Shown here piece by piece: positions 18,877 to 29,643 of a stretch of DNA of 55,104 bases. The position numbers and the translations under genes were made by a program. Each line of letters begins with the position of its first letter. Within the stretch, counting starts at the first letter, position 1. The notes under the pieces are model-generated. The model saw only the letters and a program-made list of their open reading frames with translations, searched no databases and was not told the DNA's origin. Source of the DNA: Burkholderiales bacterium (GTDB lineage Bacteria > Pseudomonadota > Gammaproteobacteria > Burkholderiales > Burkholderiaceae_C); the NCBI GenBank assembly GCA_025350145.1, contig JANXYH010000063.1, forward strand, positions 1 to 55,104, given 5' to 3'.

Positions 18877-19329
18877 TCAGGGCGCGTGCCACATCTGCAG
18901 GTGCGGGATGTCGTCCTCGATGTAGGGCTGGCCCACGGCGGTGTAGCCCAGGCGGCTGTAGAACCGCGCCAAACGGGCCTGGGCGCTGATGCGGTTGCCC
19001 TGGCCGGGCCACACCCTCTGACTGCGCTGCAGGCCCAGCGACACCAGTTGGTCGGCCAGGCCGCTGCCTCGCAGGGCCTTGTCCAGCACCACCCGGCCGA
19101 TCGAGGGCTCGGCGTACTTCACCCCCGGATCGACCAGCCGCAGGTAGGCGCGCAACTCGCCGGTCGGGTCGCGCCCCAGCAGATGGTCGCAGACGCGGTC
19201 GACGCCGTCGGGATCGAGAAAAGCGCCCTGCTCCAGGATGAAGACCTTGGCCCGCAGCGCCAGCATGTCGTAGACGCCATCGGCGCCCAATTCGGCAAAG
19301 CGCTGCCAGGACCAGTGCAGCGAGGTCAC
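18877..19329 (-). CDS. GNAT-family N-acetyltransferase (ElaA-like)
   Basis: 150 residues beginning at a GTG (19327-19329) that overlaps the stop of the upstream reductase (GTGA). WQRFAELGADGVYDMLALRAKVFILEQG and the acetyl-CoA loop segment IGRVVLDKALRGSGLADQLVSLGL identify the ElaA type. It would transfer an acetyl group from acetyl-CoA to an amine; no substrate is known for this branch. The frame is open upstream into the reductase gene, but homology starts at VTSLHWSW. A 68-base gap rich in GGGTGGG separates it from the SDR. Confidence 0.88.
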   Translation of the reverse strand: MTSLHWSWQRFAELGADGVYDMLALRAKVFILEQGAFLDPDGVDRVCDHLLGRDPTGELRAYLRLVDPGVKYAEPSIGRVVLDKALRGSGLADQLVSLGLQRSQRVWPGQGNRISAQARLARFYSRLGYTAVGQPYIEDDIPHLQMWHAP

Positions 19330-20345
19330 AACAGTTGCACGAGCTGCTTGCCGAAGTTGCGGCCCTTGAGCAGGCCGAGGAAGGCCTCGGGCGCGTTCTC
19401 CAGGCCCTGGGCCACGGTCTCGCGGTACTTGAGCTTGCCGCTGGCCACGCCACCACCCAGTTCGGCCAGCGCCTCGGGCCAGCAGTCCATGTGCTCGCTG
19501 ACGATGAAGCCTTCGAACTTCATGCGGTTGACCAGGATGAGCTGTGGCGCGGCCATCGGGATGGGCTGGCCGTTGTAGCCGCTGATCATGCCGCACATGG
19601 CGACCCGGCTGAAGGCGTTGGCGCGCAGCATCACCGCGTCCAGACAGACCCCGCCGACGTTCTCGAACAGGCCGTCCACGCCCGCCGGGCAGGCGTCCTT
19701 GAGCGCTGCCGACAGCGCGCCCAGGCTGGCCTGGGCCTTGTAGTCGATGCAGGCGTCGAAGCCCAGTTCGTCGACCACATAGGCGCATTTGTCGGCGCCA
19801 CCGGCGATGCCCACGGCGCGGGCGCCACGGGCCTTGGCCAACTGGCCTACGGCGCTGCCGACGGCGCCGCTGGCGGCCGACACCACCACCGTCTCGCCGG
19901 CCTTGGGCGCGATCAGCTTCACCAGCCCGTACCAGGCGGTGACGCCGGGCATGCCGACCGCGCCGAGGTAGGCCGAGAGCGGGATGTGGCGGGTATCGAC
20001 CTTGCGCAGCATCCCGGCCAGGCCGGCGTCGACCCGTGCGTACTCCTGCCAGCCGCCCATGCCGACCACCTTGTCGCCGACGGCAAAGGCCGGGCTGCGC
20101 GTGGCGACGACCTCGCCGACCGTGCCGCCGCCCATGACCGTGTCCAGCGCCTGCGGCACGGCGTAGCTCTTGCCGTCGTTCATCCGCCCACGCATGTACG
20201 GATCCAGGCTCAAGAAATGGTTGCGCACCAGCACCTGGCCGTCGCCAATCTCGGGCAGGGGCGTCTCGACCAGACGGAAGTTGGCATGGCCGGGCTCGCC
20301 CGTGGGTCGGCTGGCGAGTTGGATCTGGCGGTTCATTTGGGGCAT
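19326..20345 (-). CDS. NADP-dependent medium-chain reductase (CurA/leukotriene B4 dehydrogenase-like)
   Basis: 339 residues. RNHFLSLDPYMRGRM near residue 45, GEVVATRSPAFAVGDKVVG, and the cofactor site VSAASGAVGSAVGQLAKARG identify the zinc-free MDR family that reduces enones with NADPH. It ends in FGKQLVQLL. Start taken at 20345; a second ATG four codons in (20336) is equally possible. Two bases separate it from the thioesterase upstream and its stop overlaps the acetyltransferase start, so all three are co-translated. A role in reducing an unsaturated intermediate of the operon's pathway is inferred. Confidence 0.93.
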   Translation of the reverse strand: MPQMNRQIQLASRPTGEPGHANFRLVETPLPEIGDGQVLVRNHFLSLDPYMRGRMNDGKSYAVPQALDTVMGGGTVGEVVATRSPAFAVGDKVVGMGGWQEYARVDAGLAGMLRKVDTRHIPLSAYLGAVGMPGVTAWYGLVKLIAPKAGETVVVSAASGAVGSAVGQLAKARGARAVGIAGGADKCAYVVDELGFDACIDYKAQASLGALSAALKDACPAGVDGLFENVGGVCLDAVMLRANAFSRVAMCGMISGYNGQPIPMAAPQLILVNRMKFEGFIVSEHMDCWPEALAELGGGVASGKLKYRETVAQGLENAPEAFLGLLKGRNFGKQLVQLL

Positions 20346-20347
20346 GG

Positions 20348-20809
20348 TCAATCCGATCTGGGCAGTGGGGTGGATGGAGCGGGAAGGGGATGGGAATGGG
20401 GATGGGCCGGGCGCATCAGTTTGAAGGTGCCGCTGGCGCGGGCACAGAGCTGGCCGCGGGCGTTGTGCAGTTCGGCCTCGCAAAACGCCAGGCTGGCGGT
20501 GTGGTGGAGCAATCGGCCGCTGGCCCGCAGCGAGCCCTCGGCGGCGCGCAAAAAACTGGTCTTCATCTCGATCGTGATAGCCCCCGGCGCAGCGCTGCCG
20601 CTGCGCGCGGCGGTGGCCATGGCCACGTCCAGCAGCGTCATCAACACGCCGCCGTGGGCGACCGAGCGGCTGTTGCAGTGCGCCGCCTGGACATCCATCC
20701 GCCACTCGCACAGGCCATCGGCGTTGGCGTGCAGCACCAGCCCCAGGTGCTCGGCGAACGGCATACGAGCGGGCAAAGGCAGCGGCCCAGGTTTGGACGG
20801 GGTATTCAT
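20348..20809 (-). CDS. PaaI-type hotdog acyl-CoA thioesterase
   Basis: 153 residues. The hotdog helix motif VAHGGVLMTLLDVAMATAA with the catalytic-type acidic Asp61 is intact, followed by ITIEMKTSFLRAAEG, the usual central strands. The last 20 residues (HPHSHPLPAPSTPLPRSD) are a His/Pro-rich tail encoded by a GGGATGGG-like purine run and are not part of the fold. It would hydrolyse acyl- or aryl-CoA esters to free CoA when the pathway stalls. The start overlaps the stop of the small membrane gene by four bases. Confidence 0.9.
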   Translation of the reverse strand: MNTPSKPGPLPLPARMPFAEHLGLVLHANADGLCEWRMDVQAAHCNSRSVAHGGVLMTLLDVAMATAARSGSAAPGAITIEMKTSFLRAAEGSLRASGRLLHHTASLAFCEAELHNARGQLCARASGTFKLMRPAHPHSHPLPAPSTPLPRSD

Positions 20810-21024
20810 CGGCTATTCGTAGGCTTGTCGTCGCCAGGCGCGGCGACCATGAAGCTGCGCCAGACGATCAGCCCCACCCCGGCCACGATGCCGAGCAGGC
20901 CGGCCAGGATCAGGATCAGGCCCAGGGCCGGGTCAGCGTCGTGGGTGAACAAGCCCAGCACCAGGGTCAGGCCGCCGCTGTAGAGCAGGATCCAGGCCCA
21001 GGCTTCGACGGCGGTGGGGTTCAC
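20806..21024 (-). CDS. Small inner-membrane protein of the beta-oxidation operon
   Basis: 72 residues from a GTG at 21022-21024. Two hydrophobic helices (about 9-27, WAWILLYSGGLTLVLGLF, and 34-56, ALGLILILAGLLGIVAGVGLIVW) with a short acidic loop (THDAD) and a basic-acidic tail. I do not recognise the family. Its stop overlaps the thioesterase start, which supports translation. The longer open frame upstream runs through the dehalogenase-like gene and is not plausible. Confidence 0.65.
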   Translation of the reverse strand: MNPTAVEAWAWILLYSGGLTLVLGLFTHDADPALGLILILAGLLGIVAGVGLIVWRSFMVAAPGDDKPTNSR

Positions 21025-21059
21025 TCGGGCTGGCGCCAGGCGGTCGGGCGGAGCTGGCG

Positions 21060-21962
21060 TCAACCCGCGTGCAGGCCGAAATGGGCCAGCGCGGCGTGGG
21101 CAATCGGCGCGCCCCACTCCTGAACGAAATGCCCACCCTCGGCCACCGCCATGGGCTCTGGGCAGCCGCGAATCTGGGCGCGCAACTCGGCCATCGGGCC
21201 CGGGCCCAGCACCGGGTCCTGCATGCCAACGGCCATGAAGCTGTCGCCCGACCATGGCCCTTGCCAGAAGCTGGCAGCCGCCCGGCTGGTGGCTGCGCCC
21301 GGCGCGTCGCTGCCGTCCGGCACCATCGGCGCGAAGGCGCGCAGCGCGGCCTTGAAGCTGGCGTCGGGGAACGGCGCGTCATAGGCGGCGACTTCGGCCG
21401 CAGACATGTCCGGCTTGCCACGGCGCAGCAGTTTGCCCACCGCCAGGTCGGGCTGGCTGGCACAGTAGGCGCGCCACTGGATGAAGCCGGGGCTGACCGC
21501 GCCGGTGGCCAGCAGGGTGTTCATCACCAGCAGGCGGGTGTAGCGCTGCGGCGCGGCCGGCGGCAGGGTCAGGCCGAGGATGCCGCCCCAGTCCTGGCAG
21601 ACCAGCATGACATTGCGCAGGTCCAGCGCCTCGACCAGATTGAGCAGGCTCTGGCGGTGCCGCTCGAAGCTGTGCCAGGCCTCGTCTGCCGGTTTGTCGG
21701 AGCGGCCGAAGCCGAACAAGTCGGGCGCCACCACCCGCAGGCCGGCGGCGGCGAACACCGGGATCATGTGGCGGTAGATGAAGCTCCAGCTCGGGTTGCC
21801 GTGCAGGCACAGCGCGGTGACCTCGCCGTCGCGTGCGCCGGTGTCGGTGTAGGCCATGCGCAGGCCGTCGCCCAGCGGCTCCAGGTACTGCGGCGGATAG
21901 GGCCAGTCGGGCAGGCCGACGAAGCGCTCGTCGGGCGTGCGCAGCGTGCTCAGCGCGCTCAC
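21060..21962 (-). CDS. Haloalkane dehalogenase-like alpha/beta hydrolase
   Basis: 300 residues from a GTG (21960-21962) that overlaps the thiolase stop. The HLD-I pattern is complete: [11 protein letters not shown] (54-64, oxyanion hole Asn56), [13 protein letters not shown], nucleophile Asp124 with halide-contact Trp125 in VCQDWGG, a cap-domain GFIQWR Trp at 163, acid in MQDPVLG, and base His in GGHFVQEWG. Spacing matches DhlA-type enzymes, in which Asp124, Trp125 and a cap Trp bind the halogen. Cleavage of a carbon-halogen bond is therefore possible; esters or epoxides are alternatives. Its place inside a beta-oxidation operon suggests the substrate is an acyl compound. Confidence 0.88.
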   Translation of the reverse strand: MSALSTLRTPDERFVGLPDWPYPPQYLEPLGDGLRMAYTDTGARDGEVTALCLHGNPSWSFIYRHMIPVFAAAGLRVVAPDLFGFGRSDKPADEAWHSFERHRQSLLNLVEALDLRNVMLVCQDWGGILGLTLPPAAPQRYTRLLVMNTLLATGAVSPGFIQWRAYCASQPDLAVGKLLRRGKPDMSAAEVAAYDAPFPDASFKAALRAFAPMVPDGSDAPGAATSRAAASFWQGPWSGDSFMAVGMQDPVLGPGPMAELRAQIRGCPEPMAVAEGGHFVQEWGAPIAHAALAHFGLHAG

Positions 21963-23134
21963 AGCACCTCGAACACGCCGGCCGCGCCCATGCCGCCGCC
22001 TACGCACATGGTGACGCAGACGCGCTTGGCGCCACGCCGCCGACCTTCAATCAGGGCATGGCCGGTCAAACGCTGGCCGCTGACGCCGTAGGGGTGGCCG
22101 ACGGCGATTGCCCCGCCGTTGACATTGAGCCTGTCCATCGGGATGCCGAGCCGGTCAGCGCAGTACAGCACCTGCACCGCAAAGGCCTCGTTGAGCTCCC
22201 AGAGGTCGATGTCGGCCACGCTCAGGCCGAGCCGCGCCAGCAGCTTGGGCACGGCGAAGACCGGGCCTATGCCCATCTCGTCGGGCTCGCAGCCGGCCAC
22301 CGCAAAGCCGAGGAAGCGGCCCAGCGGCTTCAAGCCCTTTTGCTGGGCGTAGGTGTCGCTGACGACGACGCAGGCGCCGGCACCGTCGCTGTACTGGCTG
22401 GCGTTGCCGGCGGTGACCACGCCGCCGGGCACGGCCGAGCGTATGCCCTTGATGCTGTCGTACGTGGTGCCTTCGCGCAGGCCCTCGTCGGCCGAGACGG
22501 TGAGCTCCTTGCTGCGCAGGCCCAGCACCGCGTCGGCCACCCCGGCGGTGACGGTGATGGCGGCGATCTCGTCGGCAAACTTGCCGGCGGCCTGGGCGGC
22601 GCAGGCGCGCTGCTGGCTCTGGGCGCCGAACTGGTCCATGCGCTCCCTGGCCACGCCGTAGCGCTTGGCCACGTTCTCGGCGGTCTGCAGCATGTTCCAG
22701 TAGATCTCGGGTTTGCTCTGTTGCAGTGCCGGATCGACCAGCATGTGGGTATTGACCTCGTTCTGCACGCAGGAAATGCTCTCGACCCCGCCAGCGACGA
22801 AGATGTCGCCTTCGCCGGCAATGATCCGCTGCGAGGCCATCGCGATGGTCTGCAGGCCGCTGGAGCAGAAGCGGTTGATGGTGACGCCGCTGACCGTGAC
22901 CGGCAGCCCGGCGCGCAGCGCCGCCTGGCGGGCGATGTTCATGCCGGTCGCGCCCTCGGGGTTGGCGCAGCCCATCAGCACGTCGTCGACCGCACCCGGG
23001 TCGATGCCGGCGCGGGCCACCGCATGCCCGATCGCATGGCCGGCCAGGGTTGCGCCATGGGTCATGTTGAACGCGCCCTTCCAGCTCTTGGCCAAAGGGG
23101 TGCGGGCGGTGGACACGATGACGGCTTGGGTCAT
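21959..23134 (-). CDS. Acetyl-CoA C-acyltransferase (thiolase)
   Basis: 391 residues, standard length. Acyl-accepting Cys90 lies in [10 protein letters not shown]; the second half has [27 protein letters not shown] (His) and the second catalytic Cys in [14 protein letters not shown]. It splits 3-ketoacyl-CoA with CoA to acetyl-CoA and a shortened acyl-CoA. VNTHM and the FadA-like loop suggest a degradative rather than a biosynthetic thiolase. It is co-transcribed with the bifunctional hydratase/dehydrogenase at 24682-26775, the enzyme that makes its substrate; the M20 peptidase lies between them. Confidence 0.95.
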   Translation of the reverse strand: MTQAVIVSTARTPLAKSWKGAFNMTHGATLAGHAIGHAVARAGIDPGAVDDVLMGCANPEGATGMNIARQAALRAGLPVTVSGVTINRFCSSGLQTIAMASQRIIAGEGDIFVAGGVESISCVQNEVNTHMLVDPALQQSKPEIYWNMLQTAENVAKRYGVARERMDQFGAQSQQRACAAQAAGKFADEIAAITVTAGVADAVLGLRSKELTVSADEGLREGTTYDSIKGIRSAVPGGVVTAGNASQYSDGAGACVVVSDTYAQQKGLKPLGRFLGFAVAGCEPDEMGIGPVFAVPKLLARLGLSVADIDLWELNEAFAVQVLYCADRLGIPMDRLNVNGGAIAVGHPYGVSGQRLTGHALIEGRRRGAKRVCVTMCVGGGMGAAGVFEVL

Positions 23135-23194
23135 GGGAGCTCCAGGGGATGAATGGGGAGGTTGCGAAGGTGTTGGCTGGCAGGGCTGCGAAGC

Positions 23195-24667
23195 TCAAGG
23201 GCCGGCGCAAAGCTGCACCAGCCGATGGTAAAAGCGAATCAGGTCGACCAGGTTGGCGCTGGACATGCGTTCGTTGCTGCCATGAAAGCGCGACAGGTCT
23301 TCGGCCCTGGCCTTGACCGGCGAGAAGCGGAACACCTGGTCGGCCACCGGCTCGAAGTGGCGGGCGTCGGTCGCGCCCAGCATCAGGCCCGGGGCGACGA
23401 TGGTGTCGGGGAACAGCTCACGCACGCTGCGGTTGATCGCCGTGTAGCCGGCCGAGCCGGTGGAGGCGACCCGCGACGGCTCTGACTCGCCGCCCATCAC
23501 GCGCAGCCCAATCCGGTCGTCGGCGATGGCCCGCTGGACATGGGCCTTGACGCCGGCCACGCTGTCACCCGGCAAGAGGCGAAAGTTGACGACGGCCTGC
23601 GCCACGCCCGGCAAGACGTTATCCTTGACACCGGCGTTGACCTGGGTCAGCGCGGTGGTGGTGCGCAGCATCGCGTTGGTGGCCGGCGCGGCCGCGAGCT
23701 GGCCCTGCAGGAGGCTGCCGAACAGCCAGCGGTTGCTCAGGGCCAACTTGGCCATGCCGCCCATTTCCGGGCCGACGGTGTCGAACATTTCAGCCGCGAC
23801 GCCGGTTATGGCCGCCGGCATGGGCGCTGCGTCCAGCCGGGACAGCGCCAGGCTGAGCTGGCCAATCGCCGACTGCCCGGCCGCAGGCGGCATCGACGAA
23901 TGCCCGGGCGGCGCCTTGGCCGAAAGCTCGATCGAGGCATAACCCTTCTCGGCCACGCCGACCAGGGCCGCCGCAGGCTTGAGGCCCGGCATGATGCCCA
24001 GAGTGATCAGCAGGCCTTCGTCGATCACGAAGTCGAGCTTGATGCCCTGCTCGGCGAAGCGCTCGGCAATCCGCTTGGCGCCGCGCTGACCGCCGACCTC
24101 TTCGTCGGCGCCCGAGATCAGGTAGACGGTGCGGCGCGGTTGGAAGCCGGAGCCCACCAGCGCCTCGATGGCCTCGAACTGGGCGATCAGGTTGGACTTG
24201 TCGTCCCAGGCGCCGCGGCCCCAGACAAAGCCGTCCTTGATCGCGCCGCTGAAGGGCTCGGCCTGCCAGTCGGCCTCGGTCCCGGGGGCAATCGGCACCA
24301 CGTCCTGGTGCGCCATCAGGGCGATGGGCTTGAGGCTGGGGTCGCTGCCGACCCAGGTGTAGAGCAGGCTCAAGTCCCCCACCTGTTCGCGCTTGAGCGC
24401 CGCATGCAGCTTGGGGTAGCGCGCCTGCAGGTGGGCGTGGAGCAAGGCGAATTGGTCGGCGTTCAGCGCCGGGTCGGTGGCGCTGGAGATGGTGCGGGCG
24501 CGGATCGCAACCGCCAGCGACTCGGCTGCGGCCTGCTCGTCGACCGGCAATGCGGCGATTGGCGCCACCTGCAACTGCCGTGACTTGACCCGCAGGCTGT
24601 TGACCAGGGCCACCAGCACGACCAGCGCCAGCAGCGCCAGCAAACCCCAGCCTATCCGTTTGAGCAT
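23195..24667 (-). CDS. M20-family metallopeptidase/carboxypeptidase with N-terminal membrane anchor
   Basis: 490 residues from the ATG at 24665-24667. Residues about 4-23 (RIGWGLLALLALVVLVALVN) are a membrane anchor or uncleaved signal, so the enzyme faces the periplasm. Dinuclear zinc ligands: His in IALMAHQDVVPI, Asp in GRGAWDDKSN, Glu-Glu in SGADEEVGGQ, and late His in GATDARHFEPV. The dimerisation lid begins at GVAEKGYASIELSAKAPPGHSS. M20 enzymes hydrolyse N-acyl amino acids or dipeptides; release of an acyl group for the surrounding pathway is a reasonable but untested idea. It follows the hydratase gene by 14 bases. Confidence 0.9.
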   Translation of the reverse strand: MLKRIGWGLLALLALVVLVALVNSLRVKSRQLQVAPIAALPVDEQAAAESLAVAIRARTISSATDPALNADQFALLHAHLQARYPKLHAALKREQVGDLSLLYTWVGSDPSLKPIALMAHQDVVPIAPGTEADWQAEPFSGAIKDGFVWGRGAWDDKSNLIAQFEAIEALVGSGFQPRRTVYLISGADEEVGGQRGAKRIAERFAEQGIKLDFVIDEGLLITLGIMPGLKPAAALVGVAEKGYASIELSAKAPPGHSSMPPAAGQSAIGQLSLALSRLDAAPMPAAITGVAAEMFDTVGPEMGGMAKLALSNRWLFGSLLQGQLAAAPATNAMLRTTTALTQVNAGVKDNVLPGVAQAVVNFRLLPGDSVAGVKAHVQRAIADDRIGLRVMGGESEPSRVASTGSAGYTAINRSVRELFPDTIVAPGLMLGATDARHFEPVADQVFRFSPVKARAEDLSRFHGSNERMSSANLVDLIRFYHRLVQLCAGP

Positions 24668-24681
24668 CGCCACGCGACCCT

Positions 24682-26775
<2,094 letters not shown>

Positions 26776-26820
26776 AGCGAACTCCTCAGGTGCCTGGCTT
26801 CGCAGCCGGCGGGGCGAAAT

Positions 26821-26856
26821 TGGTGGGCGCGGTGGTGGGCGCGGTGGTGGGCGCGG
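26821..26856. repeat. Three perfect 12-bp tandem repeats
   Basis: TGGTGGGCGCGG occurs three times without mismatch between the start of the bifunctional hydratase (26775) and the stop of livF (26864). It lies within the operon's 88-base spacer. It is slippage-prone and could change the distance between the two genes; no known protein-binding motif is recognised. Confidence 0.85.
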
Positions 26857-26863
26857 TGGCGCG

Positions 26864-27559
26864 TCAAACCTCCAGCCACTCCTTGCGGATCGCGTCGTTG
26901 GCCTTCAGGTCGCCGGCGCTGCCCTCGAACACCATCCGCCCATGGCCCATCACGTACAGGCGCTTGGAGATGCGCAGCGCGATCGTCAGTTTTTGCTCGA
27001 CCAGCAGGATAGACACGCCGCGGGCGGCGATGCGCTCGAGCAGCCCCGCCACCAGCTCGACCATCTTCGGCGCCAGGCCCTCGGTCGGCTCGTCGATCAT
27101 CATCAGGTCGGGGTCGCCCATCAGGGTGCGGCAGACGGTGAGCATCTGCTGCTCGCCGCCCGACAGCACCCCGGCCGGGGTGTGCTCGCGCTCGCGCAGC
27201 CTGGGGAACAGGTCGAACATGTCCTGCATCTTCCAGCGGCCGCTGGGCTGGGTGCCCTTCATGCCGAGGATCAGGTTCTCGCGCACGCTGAGCTGGGGAA
27301 AGATGTCGCGGTTCTCGGGCACGTAGCCCAGGCCGGCGCGGGCCACCTGGTGCGGCTTCATGGCGATGGTCTGCCGGCCCTTGAAGCGGACCGAGCCAGT
27401 GCGCTCGACCTCGCCCATGATCGCCTTGATGGTGGTCGAGCGCCCTACCCCGTTGCGACCCAGCAGCGAGACGATCTCGCCCTCGGCCACATCGAAATCC
27501 ACGCCATGCAGGATGTGGCTCTTGCCATAGAAGGCATGCAGGTCGCGGACCTCAAGCAT
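26864..27559 (-). CDS. livF: Liv-type ATP-binding protein with variant Walker A (LivF-like)
   Basis: 231 residues from the ATG at 27557-27559, eight bases inside the end of livG. Signature [10 protein letters not shown], Walker B LMMIDEPTEGLAP and Q-loop GLGYVPENRDIFPQ are normal. The Walker A is GRNGVGRST: the invariant phosphate-binding Lys is Arg40. The rest of the ATP site is intact, so the partner LivG site may carry more of the hydrolysis. I recall that similar GVGRST loops occur in Burkholderiales LivF proteins, but this is from memory and was not checked. It serves the permeases at 28376-30600. Confidence 0.92.
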   Translation of the reverse strand: MLEVRDLHAFYGKSHILHGVDFDVAEGEIVSLLGRNGVGRSTTIKAIMGEVERTGSVRFKGRQTIAMKPHQVARAGLGYVPENRDIFPQLSVRENLILGMKGTQPSGRWKMQDMFDLFPRLREREHTPAGVLSGGEQQMLTVCRTLMGDPDLMMIDEPTEGLAPKMVELVAGLLERIAARGVSILLVEQKLTIALRISKRLYVMGHGRMVFEGSAGDLKANDAIRKEWLEV

Positions 27560-28379
27560 GGCCGGTTTCCGCTTCGGCCGAGGTGCCCAGATAGGCCTCC
27601 TGCACCGCCGGGTTGGCACGGATCCGCGCCGGCGAGTCGGTGGCGATCACCTGGCCATAGACCAGCACCGAGATGCGGTCGGCCAGGTCGAACACCACGC
27701 CCATGTCGTGCTCGACGATGACCAGGGTCTTGCCCTCGGTGACGCGGCGGATCAGGGCGACCGCATGCTCGGTCTCGGAGCGGCTCATGCCGGCGGTGGG
27801 CTCGTCGAGCATGATGACCTCGGCGCCGCCAGCGATGGTGATGCCGATCTCCAGCGCGCGCTGCTCGGCGTAGGACAGCACGCCGGCCGGGATATCGCGC
27901 CGGTCGCTGAGCTTGATTTGCTCAAGGATGCTGTCGGTGCGCTCGCTCGCGTCGCGCGATTTGGCGACCATCTGCCAGAAGCTGTAGCGCAGGCCCAGCG
28001 ACCAGAGCACACCGCAGCGGATGTTCTCGTAGACCGACAGCCGCGGGAAGATGTTCGTCACCTGAAAGCTGCGCGACAGGCCACGCCGGTTGATCTCGAA
28101 CGGGGTCGCGCCGGTGATGCTCTGGCCGTTCAGCAGGACCTGGCCTGAGCTGACCGGAAAGCGCCCGCTGACGAGGTGGAACAGGGTCGATTTGCCGGCG
28201 CCGTTGGGCCCGATCACGGCGTGGCGCTCACCCCGCCGCACCTCCAGGTTGACGCCGCGGATGATCGGCGTGACGCCGAAGCGCTTGTGCAGATCGATGA
28301 GCTGGAGTGCGCTGACCGGGGAACCTTCGCCCTTGAAGGGCTCCGGCATGAGCGCTTTGGAGCGGCCATGCGCGCTCAT
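27552..28379 (-). CDS. livG: Liv-type ABC transporter ATP-binding protein (LivG)
   Basis: 275 residues. Walker A GPNGAGKST with a normal Lys, Q-loop LSRSFQVTNIFPRL, signature LSYAEQRALEIG, Walker B VIMLDEPTAGMS, and H-loop VIVEHDMGVVFDLADR. The start overlaps the livM stop by four bases and the end overlaps livF by eight. A 24-residue N-terminal extension (MSAHGRSKALMPEPFKGEG) precedes the ABC core; the start could instead be the internal ATG in that segment. It pairs with the Arg-variant LivF. Confidence 0.94.
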   Translation of the reverse strand: MSAHGRSKALMPEPFKGEGSPVSALQLIDLHKRFGVTPIIRGVNLEVRRGERHAVIGPNGAGKSTLFHLVSGRFPVSSGQVLLNGQSITGATPFEINRRGLSRSFQVTNIFPRLSVYENIRCGVLWSLGLRYSFWQMVAKSRDASERTDSILEQIKLSDRRDIPAGVLSYAEQRALEIGITIAGGAEVIMLDEPTAGMSRSETEHAVALIRRVTEGKTLVIVEHDMGVVFDLADRISVLVYGQVIATDSPARIRANPAVQEAYLGTSAEAETGHA

Positions 28380-29641
28380 CGCGCCACCTGCCCGGCCAGG
28401 GACGCCAGGCGCGCCGCATGGAAGGCCTCGGCCACCCTGGGTGCCGCGCGCTTGAGCGCCCAGCCACCGAGCAGCAGCAACAGCAGCATCAGCAGCCAGG
28501 CCGGCAGCGATTTGGCGTCGTAGGCCAGCCCCATCAATTTCATCGCCGGCCCTTCAGCCGATTTGACCAACAGGTGGTGGCTGGTCTCGATCAACAGCAC
28601 CACGGCGGCAAACACCATCAGCACCGGCACCGCCACCAGACCATAGGCCGGCAGCACCCGGCGGATGAAGACATCTCGCGCACCCCGCTGCAGCAAGGGC
28701 TGGTGCATCAGCAGCAGCCCGCCCAGGCCCCAGGGCGCGTACATCACCACCAGCACGAACATCAGGCCGACGTAGAGCTGCCAGGCGCCGGTGTAGTCCG
28801 AGAGCGAAATCTGCAGCGCCGTCATCAGCACCGCACCGATGATCGGGCCGATGAAGAACGCCGCGCCGCCGATGTAGGCCATCAGCAGCACATAGCCCGA
28901 GGGCGCCGCCCCGACCACGCTGGCAGTGACGATCTCGTAGTGGATCGCCGCCAGGCCGCCAGCGATGCCGGCGAACATGCCCGAGGCGCAGAAGGCGATG
29001 AAGCGGACCATCTGGGTGCTGTAGCCGATGAATTCGGCGCGCTCCGGGTTGTCGCGCACCGCATTGCACATCCGCCCCAGCGGCGTGCGGGTGAAGGCGT
29101 ACATCGCCACCATACACAGCAGGCACCAGGCGGCGATCAGGTAGTAGACCTGGATCTGCGGGCCGAAGCTGATGCCGAACAGGCGCAGGGTGGCGGTGCG
29201 GCTGGTCGAGATCCCGCCCTCGCCGCCGAAGAAGCCCTTGAGGATCAGCGAGCAGGCGGCGACCAGTTCACCCAGGCCGAGCGAGATCATCGAAAACGCG
29301 GTGCCGGCACGCTTGGTCGAGACCCAGCCGAAGATGATCGCAAAGCTCAGGCCGGCCAGGCCGCCGACGATGGGCAGCAGAGGCAGGGGAACCGGCCACT
29401 TACCGGCGCCGATCACGTTGAGCGCGTGCGCCGTCATGAAGCCGCCCAGGCCGTAATACACCGCATGGCCGAACGACAGCATCCCGGTCTGGCCGAGCAG
29501 CATGTTGAACGACAGCGCAAAGATGATGGCAAAGCCCATCAGGCTCATCATCGTGATCGACGCGCCGCTGCTGAAGATCAATGGCAGGACCAGCATCAGT
29601 GCGGTGCCCGCCAGCCAGGGCCAAAGGTAGCGTGGCAGCAA
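28376..29641 (-). CDS. livM: Liv-type ABC transporter permease (LivM)
   Basis: 421 residues, longer than the usual 300-350 because of an extra C-terminal part (about 325-421) with two more hydrophobic segments (VLPAYGLVAVPVLMVFAAVVLLIE and SLPAWLLMLLLLLLGGWALKRA). The core has FNMLLGQTGMLSFGHAVYYGLGG and IGGAAFFIGPIIGAVLMTAL, standard for LivM. It follows livH by two bases. The extra tail is of unknown role. Confidence 0.93.
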   Translation of the reverse strand: MLPRYLWPWLAGTALMLVLPLIFSSGASITMMSLMGFAIIFALSFNMLLGQTGMLSFGHAVYYGLGGFMTAHALNVIGAGKWPVPLPLLPIVGGLAGLSFAIIFGWVSTKRAGTAFSMISLGLGELVAACSLILKGFFGGEGGISTSRTATLRLFGISFGPQIQVYYLIAAWCLLCMVAMYAFTRTPLGRMCNAVRDNPERAEFIGYSTQMVRFIAFCASGMFAGIAGGLAAIHYEIVTASVVGAAPSGYVLLMAYIGGAAFFIGPIIGAVLMTALQISLSDYTGAWQLYVGLMFVLVVMYAPWGLGGLLLMHQPLLQRGARDVFIRRVLPAYGLVAVPVLMVFAAVVLLIETSHHLLVKSAEGPAMKLMGLAYDAKSLPAWLLMLLLLLLGGWALKRAAPRVAEAFHAARLASLAGQVAR

Positions 29642-29643
29642 GC

